A program made the translations under genes and the position numbers. Below, in pieces: positions 1-13,451 of a DNA stretch of 64,000 bases. Position 1 is the stretch's first letter. Every line of letters starts with the position of its first letter. Where the stretch lies: the NCBI GenBank assembly GCA_963965975.1, contig OZ014411.1:27204249-27268248 (forward strand), in the 5' to 3' direction. This stretch comes from Xestospongia bergquistia (Eukaryota > Porifera > Demospongiae > Haplosclerida > Petrosiidae). The notes beneath the pieces were generated by a model. It was not told where the DNA came from. It saw only the letters and a program-made list of their open reading frames with translations, and did no database searches.

Positions 1-2038
1 TAGTGAGGCTCTGGTTTCTTTCTCGATCAATATTAACAAGATTTCGTAGACAAACATTATTTTGCAAGTTGGTATAAATTTCAAAGTCAGATGAAGGAGA
101 TACGACACTGTATGATACAATTCCATTCACTCCTTGATCAGGATCTTCAGCAATGAGTTGACTGTAGCAGCCTAATGTACTGTTGACATCACTTTCCTCT
201 ATTGAAATGTTGAATACAGTGAGACCAGTATCTTTGGTATAAATGAAGATAGGTGTATTGTTATTAGCATCCAATACAGTAACATTGACATTTAGAACAG
301 CACTAGCAGGATTGGTAATTCCTTCAAATGCATTCAACTGGAATGTGTAAGAGTCTTTGATTTCATGGTTCAAAGGAACAATAGGAAATATTTCAATGAC
401 AAAAGGATGGTTTCCTATGTATTTTATAGACATATTAAATGTAGGTGGGGTTGTTTGTTTCAAAGTAACTACACTTGTTCCATTAATACCTTCATCATAG
501 TCAACCAGTTTAACATTTAAAATAGTGTTTATACTCGGACTGTCGAAGATGAAGAGATGATAAGTATCTCCTCCTTCATAGAAATTGGTGCCAATTTGGA
601 ATATTGGTATGTTATCATTTATATCAATGATTCTAATTAACAATTTGATGGTATCTTGTGAGGGTAACCCAATTATATTCACAACGAGACTTACAGGAAA
701 AGGTGCAGTCATCTGTTGGACCATAGTCTCACGATCAAAGTCGCCTGATGTGTAAATTTTATTTCCAATGGTCTGAAAGTTATCATTGAATAGATTTACA
801 TATGGACTTTGGGCAACAAATAGAATTTGAAATTGGTTGGAGAAGTAATCATCTGCATTAAATACTAGTGTCCCACTGGGTATGTTTTCAATAATGTCAA
901 CAGTGCAGTTTCGAGTATTGCTATTTACTGATATGCATCTTGGACTTGGAGGATAGACAGTAGGTTTGTTGTCATTCTTATTCAAAACTGTCACAATAAT
1001 TGTCAGCTCACTACTCCTTGGTACTACACCATTATCTTGTGCTTTAATTACAATAGTGAGGCTCTGGTTTCTTTCTCGATCAATATTAACAAGATTTCGT
1101 AGACAAACATTATTTTGCAAGTTGGTATAAATTTCAAAGTCAGATGAAGGAGATACGACACTGTATGATACAATTCCATTCACTCCTTGATCAGGATCTT
1201 CAGCAATGAGTTGACTATAGCAGCCTAATGTACTGTTGACATCACTTTCCTCTATTGAAATGTTGAATACAGTGAGACCAGTATCTTTGGTATAAATGAA
1301 GATAGGTGTATTGTTATTAGCATCCAATACAGTAACATTGACATTTAGAACAGCACTAGCAGGATTGGTAATTCCTTCAAATGCATTCAACTGGAATGTG
1401 TAAGAGTCTTTGATTTCATGGTTCAAAGGAACAATAGGAAATATTTCAATGACAAAAGGATGGTTTCCTATGTATTTTATAGACATATTAAATGTAGGTG
1501 GGGTTGTTTGTTTCAAAGTAACTAAACATGTTCCATTAATACCTTCATCATAGTCAACCAGTTTAACATTTAAAATAGTGTTTATACTCGGACTGTCGAA
1601 GATGAAGAGATGATAAGTATCTCCTCCTTCATAGAAATTGGTGCCAATTTGGAATATTGGTATGTTATCATTTATATCAATGATTCTAATTAACAATTTG
1701 ATGGTATCTTGTGAGGGTAACCCAATTATATTCACAACGAGACTTACAGGAAAAGGTGCAGTCATCTGTTGGACCATAGTCTCACGATCAAAGTCGCCTG
1801 ATGTGTAAATTTTATTTCCAATGGTTTGAAAGTTATCATTGAATAGATTTACATATGGACTTTGGGCAACAAATAGAATTTGAAATTGGTTGGAGAAGTA
1901 ACCATCTGCATTAAATACTAGTGTCCCACTGGGTATGTTTTCAATAATGTCAACAGTGCAGTTTCGAGTATTGCTACTTACGGTTATGCATGTTGGACTT
2001 GCATGGACAATTATGGTTCCCAGAGAGAGAGCGAGAAA
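1..2038 (-). repeat. Near-identical 1,053-bp in-frame tandem duplication inside the cadherin gene
   Basis: The segment beginning at position 1 recurs from position 1054, a period of 1,053 bp, or 351 codons. The copies differ at only about ten sites over ~970 bp by eye (for example near 135, 468, 765, 850 and 930 versus their partners). Each unit carries three cadherin repeats. Homology stops near 970 and 2025, where the outer copy runs into the signal peptide. Confidence 0.9.
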
Positions 2039-2059
2039 AATTATTTTTAATGTTGACAT
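1..2059 (-). CDS. Cadherin-repeat protein, N-terminal part (runs off the left edge)
   Basis: An open frame runs from an ATG at 2059 to the window edge with no stop and no need for introns. The first ~20 residues (MSTLKIIFLALSLGTIIVHA) look like a signal peptide. The extracellular part consists of cadherin repeats with calcium-binding linker motifs: DINDN at the end of repeat 1, DANNN at the end of repeat 2, NKNDN at the end of repeat 3, plus internal DRE and EDPDQG-type motifs. Three repeats make a 351-residue unit, and the unit is then repeated almost exactly (see the tandem duplication). At least five full repeats and part of a sixth are visible. Cadherin repeats of this type mediate calcium-dependent adhesion at the cell surface. 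No membrane segment or cytoplasmic tail is visible, so the subfamily (classical, FAT/dachsous or other) cannot be assigned. Confidence 0.85.
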   Translation of the reverse strand, partial: MSTLKIIFLALSLGTIIVHASPTCITVSSNTRNCTVDIIENIPSGTLVFNADGYFSNQFQILFVAQSPYVNLFNDNFQTIGNKIYTSGDFDRETMVQQMTAPFPVSLVVNIIGLPSQDTIKLLIRIIDINDNIPIFQIGTNFYEGGDTYHLFIFDSPSINTILNVKLVDYDEGINGTCLVTLKQTTPPTFNMSIKYIGNHPFVIEIFPIVPLNHEIKDSYTFQLNAFEGITNPASAVLNVNVTVLDANNNTPIFIYTKDTGLTVFNISIEESDVNSTLGCYSQLIAEDPDQGVNGIVSYSVVSPSSDFEIYTNLQNNVCLRNLVNIDRERNQSLTIVIKAQDNGVVPRSSELTIIVTVLNKNDNKPTVYPPSPRCISVNSNTRNCTVDIIENIPSGTLVFNADDYFSNQFQILFVAQSPYVNLFNDNFQTIGNKIYTSGDFDRETMVQQMTAPFPVSLVVNIIGLPSQDTIKLLIRIIDINDNIPIFQIGTNFYEGGDTYHLFIFDSPSINTILNVKLVDYDEGINGTSVVTLKQTTPPTFNMSIKYIGNHPFVIEIFPIVPLNHEIKDSYTFQLNAFEGITNPASAVLNVNVTVLDANNNTPIFIYTKDTGLTVFNISIEESDVNSTLGCYSQLIAEDPDQGVNGIVSYSVVSPSSDFEIYTNLQNNVCLRNLVNIDRERNQSLT

Positions 2060-4899
2060 ACTGTTTTATACTGTAGAGGCTGTTAACTCCTGCTGATCAC
2101 TTTGATCAGCATTGAATACCAACTATAGAGAAATATAAAAACTTAAAATAAAGGAAGAACAAATATATAGATTACATGTACTAACACACACACACACACA
2201 CACATATACTAGTTGCTACATACATGTGTTGCATTGTCATGGTATTGTTTATAAGTTGCTAACAGAAATTGTGGATTTCCTTATAAGGACAAGCATTTTG
2301 TAATAATAACCATGCGTAGTCCCTATCCAGGATACTTGTTATAATAACTTCAATGTATACATATTAATCTTAACTACCTTATATATATATATATGAGATG
2401 TTACATGTACATATGCATGTATTATATGTGTGTTATACACTTGAGTATGTCTTCAATCTCTTACGCCTTTTTGTTGACAAGCCACATTATGATAAATTGA
2501 TTATATACATGTACAAATATGTAATACTAATGGCTAGCAATAAGCCAACTAACAATAAACTAATAATAGGGTTTGATAACTGTTTGCATTTCTATACAAC
2601 ACCTTTCATCAGAACGTTATACCATGAAGGTATGTACCAACAATTACATAGTGTGCAAGGAAACATTACCATAGCATTCCTATACAACTAGGAATATGAA
2701 TGTACAAAAAAATTTACAATACACGGTCCAGATTTCATTAACCAGAAGCTCTATCATTACACTGTAAAAAATAATATGTCATTTTAACAATTAGTTTGTG
2801 GATGGATTACTATGGAATGTAGAATTTACTCATTATATACTTTGTTAGTATGTAAAGTAACAACATGCCAACAAGTTACGTAGTGAGCAATACACAAGAG
2901 TTCTATATTCCATAGTAATTAATCCATTTAAGCTACAAATTAGTTGTTAAAATGACATATTAATGTACTCTATCTATGAAAGCATATCAAGAGCATTTCT
3001 TTACATGGAGTGATTTCAAGACTTTAACAGTCAATAATAGATAGATAAAAACCTCCTTTATGACAGAAGGATCTGTGCTGCTACATACGGATAAGATCTG
3101 TATAATCTCACAGAAGTCAGCTTGCCTTGGCTCAATTTTCTAATGAAGAACGTCTTACGAACTAGTTTACACACAAACTAAAGGCTAAATATGTTAAAAC
3201 CTGATGAATATGAAATATTAAAACCAACTTTAATTGTTGCTAAGGCAGTAATAGGCCAAAGAAAGCGCCTTGAAAATCGAGCAAAAATCGGCCATTTATT
3301 TCTAGTTGAGTGGGTGTTAATCCACTAGTAACGATGAGCAAAAGTCAAACCACAACAAGCTTGTTACATGATCAGCCGTTCGTGAGAGGCGTCAAATGTA
3401 GTAACTACGCTTCCACAAGGTAATATGATCGCTGATGTCACATTGATGACATTAAGACAAAGAATTTGAAGCAAATGCACTGAAAGTGAACTAAAGTGAA
3501 CAATTACCTATTCATATGACTTGAAGTGGAAAATGACAAAGGAGTGATCTCTTGAGAGCAGAGGACATGTTTGACATGACAATATTTAGTTGCTAACAAG
3601 TGATGCTAATCTTGTGGATGAAATGGTGATAATTGTAGAAAATGCTTTGTTATTTTGATTATAGTATTAGACCACTGACAGTAGTATCAACAAACTTCTT
3701 AGTGGGAGATCAGAGAGTCTCAGCTATAGCAGACATATTGACTGAAATTTTGCTAGACTACTACTGTTTTATAACCACTCTAAGTAGCAACAAGACTGTG
3801 TTGACTTCATTGTCAAAACACTTCTGCCTATTACAACAGACTAGAGTTAGTCTAATTGGTTAATAGGTTATTGAATTCTTTATAATAGAAACTATTATAC
3901 TAGTGTAAATATAACATACTTGTAAACAATACCTTACAATATTCTAACCAAACCTAAATTTTACTCATATTTGTTGCCACAATATACAGGGGTTCAGTGA
4001 CTCTAGACACTTGATAACAAACATGTTAAGTCGTCAATTCTAGTATATAGACAACACCATCTTTTAAACAACAGATACATTACCACACAAAGTGAGTTAT
4101 TTTCAACAGTTGCAATGCTATCATGCACAAATAATATATTCCCCAAGTGCCAGTCCACATAGATTTTCAATTATTTGACCTTAAAAAGATAACACACACA
4201 TATATATACATAATGTATACACCCAGTTTAATATCTATAACTATCTCAGTATTGTTGAAGCACTATACGCTGCTAGGCTCACTTTTAACAACACCATGAC
4301 AAAATTATATTTTAGCTATTTAATGCTAACAAACTTACATCAAAATGTTAGATCAGGAAAGATGTTCTGTCAGTATTCCTGGAACAAAGTTGTTTCTTTT
4401 GTTCTGGTGAAAATTACTGGTCAAGTGATATTCCCAATGCACTCTAGCTAACAACTGCCTAGTTTCACAGTCACTAGTACAGGCTACTACTCTGTATCAG
4501 GGTGTACTGACCTGCAGGGAAAACAGAGGATGAATGTCTAGGAAGCAGGTACTATCCATGCAATATATACCCAACGATGAGCGGCTTGGTATGTGACCAC
4601 AAAAATGTTAAGAAAACCTAATATAGGCATAACTATTAATAATAGTATAACAATTGTTCATTGTAATAAAAAGAAGTATCTATTTTTAAATATAAATATT
4701 ACGTATATGCATAAAGATATATACGATTTCATTAACAATTATAATATTGACAATATTCATTAATTATTGATATGCATGAATAATAACAATTGTATTGTTG
4801 CTATTGACACAGCATACAACCATAATGTTATAGTCTAATGTAAAGGGGTTCAAAGTAGACGAGTATATCATGCATTGTACATAGCTAATATTAACAATT
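2060..4899. other. Non-coding stretch upstream of the cadherin gene
   Basis: No convincing exon was found. It holds a CA microsatellite at about 2185-2214, a short TA run near 2382 and the inverted-repeat element at 2772-2962. The short open frames here lack splice context or protein-like composition. The cadherin promoter should lie just above 2059. Confidence 0.6.
2772..2962. mobile_element. MITE-like element with long terminal inverted repeats
   Basis: The left end (TAATATGTCATTTTAACAA and on to ~2817) is repeated in inverted form at the right end (~2908-2962). The arms are ~50 bp and imperfect, and the interior is non-coding. A TA target duplication is possible because the ends are TA/TA. 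No transposase is visible, so this would be a non-autonomous element. Confidence 0.6.
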
Positions 4900-5026
4900 A
4901 AAAGCTGCTAATGAAGAGTTCCAAATGATTTGAGGGAGCTCTGGCATAATTCATTTACCCAATCTATAGCTAGCTCTTTATTCTCTGATGAGTTCTAATC
5001 CAACTTGATCTGTCTTGGACACAGAA

Positions 5027-8000
5027 AGAGGCAGGAATAAGAGTAAAGTGAAAGTAGAAATGCAAAAGGAAACTAGCCAAATAATTAATATGGTAATTGT
5101 GGTAAGTAATGATGTTCACTAGTTTAAGCTTACTAATATTAATGGTAGCTATCCTAGGTCATAATGGTAAGTATATCACTACAAAAAGTTTGCGTCATTT
5201 CATCCGAGGCTGTGGTTACCATAGTTTCAGGCACATGATGTAAACCCAATACTGACCACAAAGCTAAACTTAGTGTACCTTAATTTGTACAAAGCCATCT
5301 AAAGTAGAATTTGTAGTTTATCATGCAATAATTGAAGCCATAGTATCATGTGCATAATGTAAACTCAATACTGACCACAAAGCTAAACCTAGTGTACCTT
5401 AATTTGTACAAAGCCATCTAGAAGCCAAAAAGTAGAATTTGTAGTTTATCATGCAATAATTGAAGCCATAGTATCATGTGCATAATGTAAGCCCAATACT
5501 GACCACAAAACCTAGTGTAACTCACTACGTACAAAGCCAACTAAAAGCCAAAAAATAGACTTTGTAGTTAACTACCCAATAATTGAACCCATGAGTGGAC
5601 ATTGTAATTCACCTAATTACATTATTCTAATTAAAATTTTATCCGTTATTATAATGCTAAACTGAAGAAAGGTACATGTACTCTTTAAAATATCATAAAA
5701 TGTACCATTCAATTAGACCTTGGCTATCATAGTCAATGTAAGACCAATTTTAAACTACCACACTTACCACAAAAGTAAACCTAGTGTAACTCAATATGTA
5801 TAAAGCAAACTAGAAGTCACAGAATAATATTTGTATGTTTATTGCATAATAATTGAAGCCATAACCAAATAGTATTTCAAACTGAACTGAACAGAACATA
5901 ATGCTCTTTTAATATTATACTAATGTTTAATAATAATAGACTTACCAATGACAGCTATTCTGTAAGTCATGTTAGTAGGCATAGATGCTCATTTATCTAC
6001 AGTTTACTAATTGTGGGATGTTTGTGTACACCCATGTATTATTATGTACATTGTACATCTACTATACATGTATATTAGCACTATACTGTTTCATTAACAT
6101 TGACATACATGCTCTAGTAATTTTTTAGTTATATCAACAACCACTTTGTAGAATATTTGAACAATTTCCTATAGAATCTAGAGTTCATGTTAATTACTCA
6201 TTGTTATGATAAACTATTACATCCTACAGATTATACAGTGAGTAATTTAAAAAACCTTTAATTCCATTGTGTTTTACTGATGTATCTACATTACAAATTA
6301 CTTTGTCAAAGTAATATATTAATTATGACATGTATATATATACTTTAAAACTATAAACCTGTACTAATATTAGTGTTCAATGACAAAGACTTCCATGTTT
6401 ACACAAAATAGATTATTACACTACTGAAACTAATGTAAAAGTGGATTATAGAAATTCTTACAACTGTTAGCACACTAAATCCATTTTATATAGGAATTGT
6501 AAGTGTAGTTAATGTGTATTATAATGTAGTGTGAAATATTTTTATATGTGAATTGTATGATTCACTTTGTCCATTTAGTGGAAGCTTATGTAAAAAAGAC
6601 AGCAGAGAACAAAATAATATTTTGTGAATATCACTTAAAAGTCATGCAATAAACTACCAACAATAATGATTATAACAATATTGATTTATAATAAGAGTGT
6701 CCATAGGACAGATACATATTAATGAATAGAAGAGTTACAATCAATAATAATAATTATTGATTATAAATATTGTACAAATAAATAAGACTACAAGGTCATA
6801 CCTGGAAACAATAGAATGAAACAATATTGGCCCAGAGTTGGTACAAAGACGTTAATATATTAGTGCGTGTTGTTTTTGCAATGTGTATAATTCTCTAATG
6901 AAACTGTCTTTTTAAAATGGATCTAAATGTTTCTTTGCTGACAAAATCCTACTATGCTTGATTTGTAGTACGACACAACATTAATATACTGTATATATAT
7001 GTAATTAATAACTACTTTAAATGTTCAAGTACAAGGATCGATGGATAGACATATACCAGTTATGAATATTGTTATAATGATTTCATTTATAGTTAACAAT
7101 ATGAATATAATTTAATTGTTAATGGAGGGTTACAAATTATTTAGCTAAGTTCTGACACAATTCACTTACCCAGTCTACCAATTTACTTTCTGATTAGTTC
7201 TCATCCAATTTGATCTGTCCTGGACAACGAAAGAGACATGGATACATTTGGAGTAGGAGTAGAACTATAAATGGAGAGTAGGTGGATAATTAATGAGGTC
7301 ATTGTGGTAAGTATACTAATGTTTACTAGTTTAGAGATTACTAATGGGATCTATCATTGTCATAATGGTAAGTACATCACATAGAAACATGGTGTCATTT
7401 CAACCAAGGATTTGATTATCATCTACATGATGTAATATTTTACAACAAAGTTAAACCTAGTGTAACTCAATGTGTAAAAAGCCAAGTAGAAGCCAAAAAG
7501 TAGTCATTGTAGTAACTTACTAATGAGAGCTATACTTAGTCACAGTAGTAAGTACTGATGTTAGTAAAATACAAACTACAAATATTATATTATTTATGAC
7601 ACTTGTTATCACTTTCAATTTCATTCTCGTAAAAATGAGATAAATGTTATCAGACGAGAATGTTTAAAGACTGTTTCTTTGCATTGTTAATTGCTAAGTA
7701 ATAAAAGAAACTACAAAGACATAACTATAAACCAAATGTATAGACAATATGTACTTGTACATGTGTATGTTTACATGTATATGTACATTTGTTGTTATGT
7801 AAATTATACATGTACATTAGTGCTAGGGTTTTTCCATGACAATGAGTTCCACACTCTGATAATATTCAGTTATTTCAACAACAAATTTTGTGGTTACATA
7901 GATAGAATATTATGTAGTAGAGTTCTTGTGAATTATTTACTGTTATGATTACGCTATTACATAGCACAGTGAGTATTCTCATAACTTTTAAATTCCATAA

Positions 8001-9167
8001 TGTTTCACTGACATATTAAGTCACGAACTAGTTGGTCAAAGTAAAATATTTTTGACATAATATATGTACTTTAAAGTATAAATATGTACAAGTGTTAGTG
8101 TTAGTAATAGTAACTCTCTAAAGATATTAAACCATCCTTTCAAAGTGGATTTAAATATTTCTTTGCTGACAAATAAACTGATGGATGATGAATGAACAAA
8201 ATCAATTTCTTAATCTCACTATGCTTGATTTGTAATACAACACAACAATAATATATTGTATAGACATGTAATTAATAACTACTTTAAATGTTCAAGTACT
8301 TATGTATAATAAATGTTGTCTACACACAGTGATAGGTTTATTGCATGATCAGCTGGAAGTTAATGTGTAACCGTGTAATATTACTACTCATACAAGGATG
8401 AATGAATAGAATGACGGACAATTAAAATAAGCATATCTTAATCTTTTATAACTATTTGTTATGCAACAGTAAAAAGAATTCTCTATAAAGACTATTGTTA
8501 TATTGAATAATAGTCAATGTCTCTAAAACCAGTTCTTGGCTTTTTTGAAAGTGGTTATCCCTTTAATCAACACAACTATAAATATGTAGGATCATGTGGA
8601 ATATGTAATGCATGTTGTTTTAGTAGAAGAGTTTGTTGTAGTTTTAGTTATGATAAAATAAATTGATAATGCATTTAAAGGTACATGTAAAAGTACTTGC
8701 ATATAAAGTATTAAATACTATGATTAATGTTAATTAGAGCAAAATACAGCCAGACCATCACTTTAATTAGCACAATAAAATGACTATACCTTTGACATGT
8801 TTAGTATTCATTTATTTTTAATGTATCACAACATAGACAAGAAAGAAGCTTATTACAAGTTGGACAGCTAATACAAGTCAGTTAGGAATTCCTCATTCTG
8901 TCAAAGGAGAGACAACAAACAAAAAATACTATGAAACCAGTTGGAATAGCTAAAACATAAAATTAATTATTGGTTACCTTATAACAATTATATATAGTTG
9001 GTTAAAGAAAGAATTAGAGGTCTATGTTATAAGTGTCAATTTAAAGAGTTTCATTTAGAAGTTTAAGATTGGCAGGTATTAGTAAAACAAAACAGGAAAG
9101 AAAACAAAAAAACAGGAAGTATATTATACATTTGATTTAGTTATAATAACTATTATTAATAACAATT
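5027..9167. repeat. Segmental tandem duplication, copy 1
   Basis: This ~4.1-kb non-coding block is followed directly by a second copy at 9168-13451. The junction shows short microhomology (AGAGGCAGG at 5027 and 9168). The copies match closely, with small indels. No gene is supported inside. The short frame at 7691 recurs in copy 2 with substitutions, but this follows from the duplication and is not evidence of coding. Confidence 0.85.
5220..5590. repeat. Satellite of ~125-bp units, copy 1
   Basis: About three units, each containing CATGTGCATAATGTAA, an ACTGACCACAAAGCTAAAC-type core and TGCAATAATTGAAGCCATA. A diverged unit follows near 5728-5860. Unit number differs from the duplicate array, indicating unequal exchange or slippage after duplication. 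Confidence 0.75.
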
Positions 9168-12100
9168 AGAGGCAGGGATAAGAGTAAAGTGAAAGTAGAA
9201 ATGCAAAAGGAAACTAGCCAAATAATTAATATGGTAATTGTGGTAAGTAATGATGTTCACTAGTTTAAGCTTACTAATATTAATGGTAGCTATCCTAGGT
9301 CATAATGGTAAGTATATCACTACAAAAACTTTGTGTCATTTCATCCGAGGCTGTGGTTACCATAGTTTCAGGCACATGATGTAAGCCTAAAACTAAGTTA
9401 CCACAAAGCTAAACCTAGTGTACCTTAATTTGTACAAAGCCATCTAAAGTAGACTTTGTAGTTTATCATGCAATAATTGAAGCCATAGTATCATGTGCAT
9501 AATGTAAACTCAATACTGACCACAAAGCTAAACCTAGTGTACCTTAATTTGTACAAAGTCATCTAGAAGCCAAAAAGTAGACTTTGTAGTTATCATGCAA
9601 TAATTGAAGCCATAGTATCATGTGCATAATGTAAACCCAATACTGACCACAAAGCTAAACCTAGTGTACCTTAATTTGTACAAAGCCATCTAGAAGCCAA
9701 AAAGTAGTTTATCATGCAATAATTGAAGCCATAGTATCATGTGCATAATGTAAGCCCAATACTGACCACAGAACCTAGTGTAACTCACTACGTACAAAGC
9801 CAACTAAAAGCCAAAAAATAGACTTTGTAGTTAATTACCCAATAATTGAAGCCATGAGTGGACATTGTAATTCACCTAATTACATTATTCTAATTAAAAT
9901 TTTATCCGTTATTATAATGCTAAACTGAAGAAAGGTACATGTACTCTTTAAAATATCATAAAATGTACCATTCAATTAAGACCTTGGCTATCATAGTCAA
10001 TGTAAGACCAATTTTAAACTACCACACTTACCACAAAAGTAAACCTAGTGTAACTCAATGTGTATAAAGCAAACTAGAAGTCACAGAATAATATTTGTAT
10101 GTTTATTGCATAATAATTGAAGTCATAACCAAATAGTATTTCAAACTGAACTGAACAGAACATAATACTCTTTTAATATTATACTAATGTTTAATAATAA
10201 TAGACTTACCAATGACAGCTATTCTGTAAGTCATGTTAGTAGGCATAGATGCTCATTTATCTACAGTTTACTAATTGTGGGATGTTTGTGTACACCCATG
10301 TATTATTATGTACATTGTACATGTACTATACATGTATATTAGCACTATATTGTTTCATTTACTTTGACATACATGCTCTAGTAATTTGTCAGTTATTTCA
10401 ATAACAAACTTGTAAATTATATGAACAATTTACTATAGAATCTAGAGTTCATGTGAATTACTCACTGTTATGATATACTATTACAATCAACAGATTGTAC
10501 AGTGACATAATCTTTAATTCCATTGTGTTTTACTGATGTATCTACATTACAAATTACTTTGTCAAAGTAATATATTAATTATGACATGTATATATATACT
10601 TTAAAACTATAAACCTGTACTAATATTAGTGTTCAATGACAAAGACTTCCATGTTTACACAAAATAGATTATTACACTACCTGATACTAATGTAAAAGTG
10701 GATTATAGAAATTCTTACAACTGTTAGCACACTAAATCCATTTTATATAGGAATTATAAGTGTAGTTAATGTGTATTATAATGTAGTGTAAAATATTTAT
10801 ATATGTGAATTGTATGACTCACTTTGTCCATTTAGTGGAAGCTTATGTAAAAAAGACAGCAGAGAACAAAATAATATTTTGTGAATATCACTTAAAAGTC
10901 ATGCAATAAACTACCAACAATAATGATTATAACAATATTGATTTATAATAAGAGTGTCCATAGGACAGATACATATTAATGAATAGAAGAGTTACAATCA
11001 ATAATAATAATTATTGATTATAAATATTGTACAAATAAATAAGACTACAAGGTCATACCTGGAAACAATAGAATGAAACAATATTGGCCCAGAGTTGGTA
11101 CAAAGACGTTAATATATTAGTGCGTGTTGTTTTTGCAACATGTATAATTCTCTAATGAAACTGTCTTTTTAAAATGGACTTAAATGTTTCTTTGCTGACA
11201 AAATCCTACTATGCTTGATTTGTAGTACGACACAATATTAATATACTGTATATATATGTAATTAATAACTACTTTAAATGTTCAAGTACAAGAATGGATG
11301 ATATACCAGTTATGAATATTGTTATAATGATTTCATTTATATGAATACAGTTAACAATATGAATATAATTTAATTGTTAATGGAGGGTTACAAATTATTT
11401 AGCTAAGTTCTGACACAATTCACTTACCCAGTCTACCAATTTACTTTCTGATTAGTTCTCATCCAATTTGATCTGTCCTGGACAATGAAAGAGACATGGT
11501 AGTAGGAGTAGAACTATAAATGGAGAGTAGGTGGATAATTAATGAGGTCATTGTGGTAAGTATACTAATGTTTACTAGTTTAGAGATTACTAATGGGATC
11601 TATCATTGTCATAATGGTAAGTACATCACATAGAAATATGGTGTCATTTCAACCAAGGATTTGATTATCATCTACATGATGTAATATTTTACAACAAAGT
11701 TAAACCTAGTGTAACTCAATGTGTAAAAAGCCAAGTAGAAGCCAAAAAGTAGTCATTGTAGTAACTTACTAATGAGAGCTACTCTTCATCACAGTAGTAA
11801 GTACTGATGTTAGTGAAATACAAACTACAAATATTATATTACTTATGACACTTGTTATCACTTTCAATTTCATTCTCGTAAAAATGAGATAAATGTTATA
11901 AGACAAGAATGTTTAAAGACTGTTTCTTTGCATTGTTAATTGCTTAGTAATAAAAGAAACCACAAAGACATAACTATAAATCAAATGTATAGACAATATG
12001 TATTTGTACATGTGTATGTTTACATGTATATGTACATTTATTATTATGTAAATTATACATGTACATTAGTGCTAGGGTTTTTCCATTACAATCAGTTCCA

Positions 12101-13451
12101 CACTCTGATAATATTTAGTTATTTCAACAACAAATTTTGTGGTTACATAGATAGAATATTATGTAGTAGAGTTCTTGTGAATTATTTACTGTTATGATTA
12201 CGCTATTACATAGCACAGTGAGTATTCTCATAACTTTTAAATTCCATAATGTTTCGCTGACATATTAAGTCACGAACTAGTTGGTCAAAGTAAAATATTA
12301 ATTTTGACATAATATATGTACTTTAAAGTATAAATATGTACAAGTGTTAGTGTTAGTAATAGTAACTCTCTAAAGATATTAAACCATCCTTTCAAAGTGG
12401 ATTTAAATATTTCTTTGCTGACAAATTAACTGATGGATGATGAATGAACAAAATCAATTTCATAATCCCACTATGCTTGATTTGTAATACAACACAACAA
12501 TAATATATTGTATAGACATGTAATTAATAACTACTTTAAATGTTCAAGTACTTATGTATAATAAATGTTGTCTACACACATAGGTACAGATTTAAGACCA
12601 AAATGTTAACAGTGATAAGTTTATTGCATGATCAGCTGGAAGTTAATGTGTAACCGTGTAATATTACTACTCATACAAGGATGAATGAATAGAATGACGG
12701 ACAATTAAAATAAGCATATCTTAATCTTTTATAACTATTTGTTATGCAACAGTAAAAAGAATTCTCTATAAAGACTATTGTTATATTGAATAATAGTCAA
12801 TGTCTCTAAAACCGGTTCTTGGCTTTTTTGAAAGTGGTTATCCCTTTAATCAACACAACTATAAATATGTAGGATCATGTGAAATATGTAATGCATGTTG
12901 CTTTAGTAGAAGAATTTGTTGTAGTTTTAGTTATGATAAAATAAATTGATAATGCATTTAAAGGTACATGTAAAAGTACTTGCATATAAAGTATTAAATA
13001 CTATGATTAATGTTAATTAGAGCAAAATACAGCCAGACCATCACTTTAATTAGCACAATAAAATGACTATACCTTTGACATGTTTAGTATTCATTTATTT
13101 TTAATGTATCACAACATAGACAAGAAAGAAGCTTATTACAAGTTGGACAGCTAATACAAGTCAGTTAGGAATTCCTCATTCTGTCAAAGGAGAGACAACA
13201 AACAAAAAATACTATGAAACCAGTTGGAATAGCTAAAACATAAAATTAATTATTGGTTACCTTATAACAATTATATATAGTTGGTTAAAGAAAGAATTAG
13301 AGGTCTATGTTATAAGTGTCAATTTAAAGAGTTTCATTTAGAAGTTTAAGATTGGCAGGTATTAGTAAAACAAAACAGGAAAGAAACAAAAAAACAGGAA
13401 GTATATTATACATTTGATTTAGTTATAATAACTATTATTAATAACAATTAG
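9168..13451. repeat. Segmental tandem duplication, copy 2
   Basis: Second copy of the block at 5027-9167. It is slightly longer, mainly because it holds one additional ~125-bp satellite unit (9366-9860). Homology ends at the AACAATTAG sequence near 13450, which matches the end of copy 1 near 9169. Confidence 0.85.
9366..9860. repeat. Satellite of ~125-bp units, copy 2
   Basis: Same units as at 5220-5590, but with about four units. The additional unit accounts for most of the length difference between the two 4-kb blocks. A diverged unit follows near 9985-10120. Confidence 0.75.

Noticed and set aside
7691..7948. 85-codon frame recurring at 11940 with few changes
   Set aside because: Similarity is explained by the 4.2-kb segmental duplication; the frame has no ATG at its left end, low-complexity composition and no homology.
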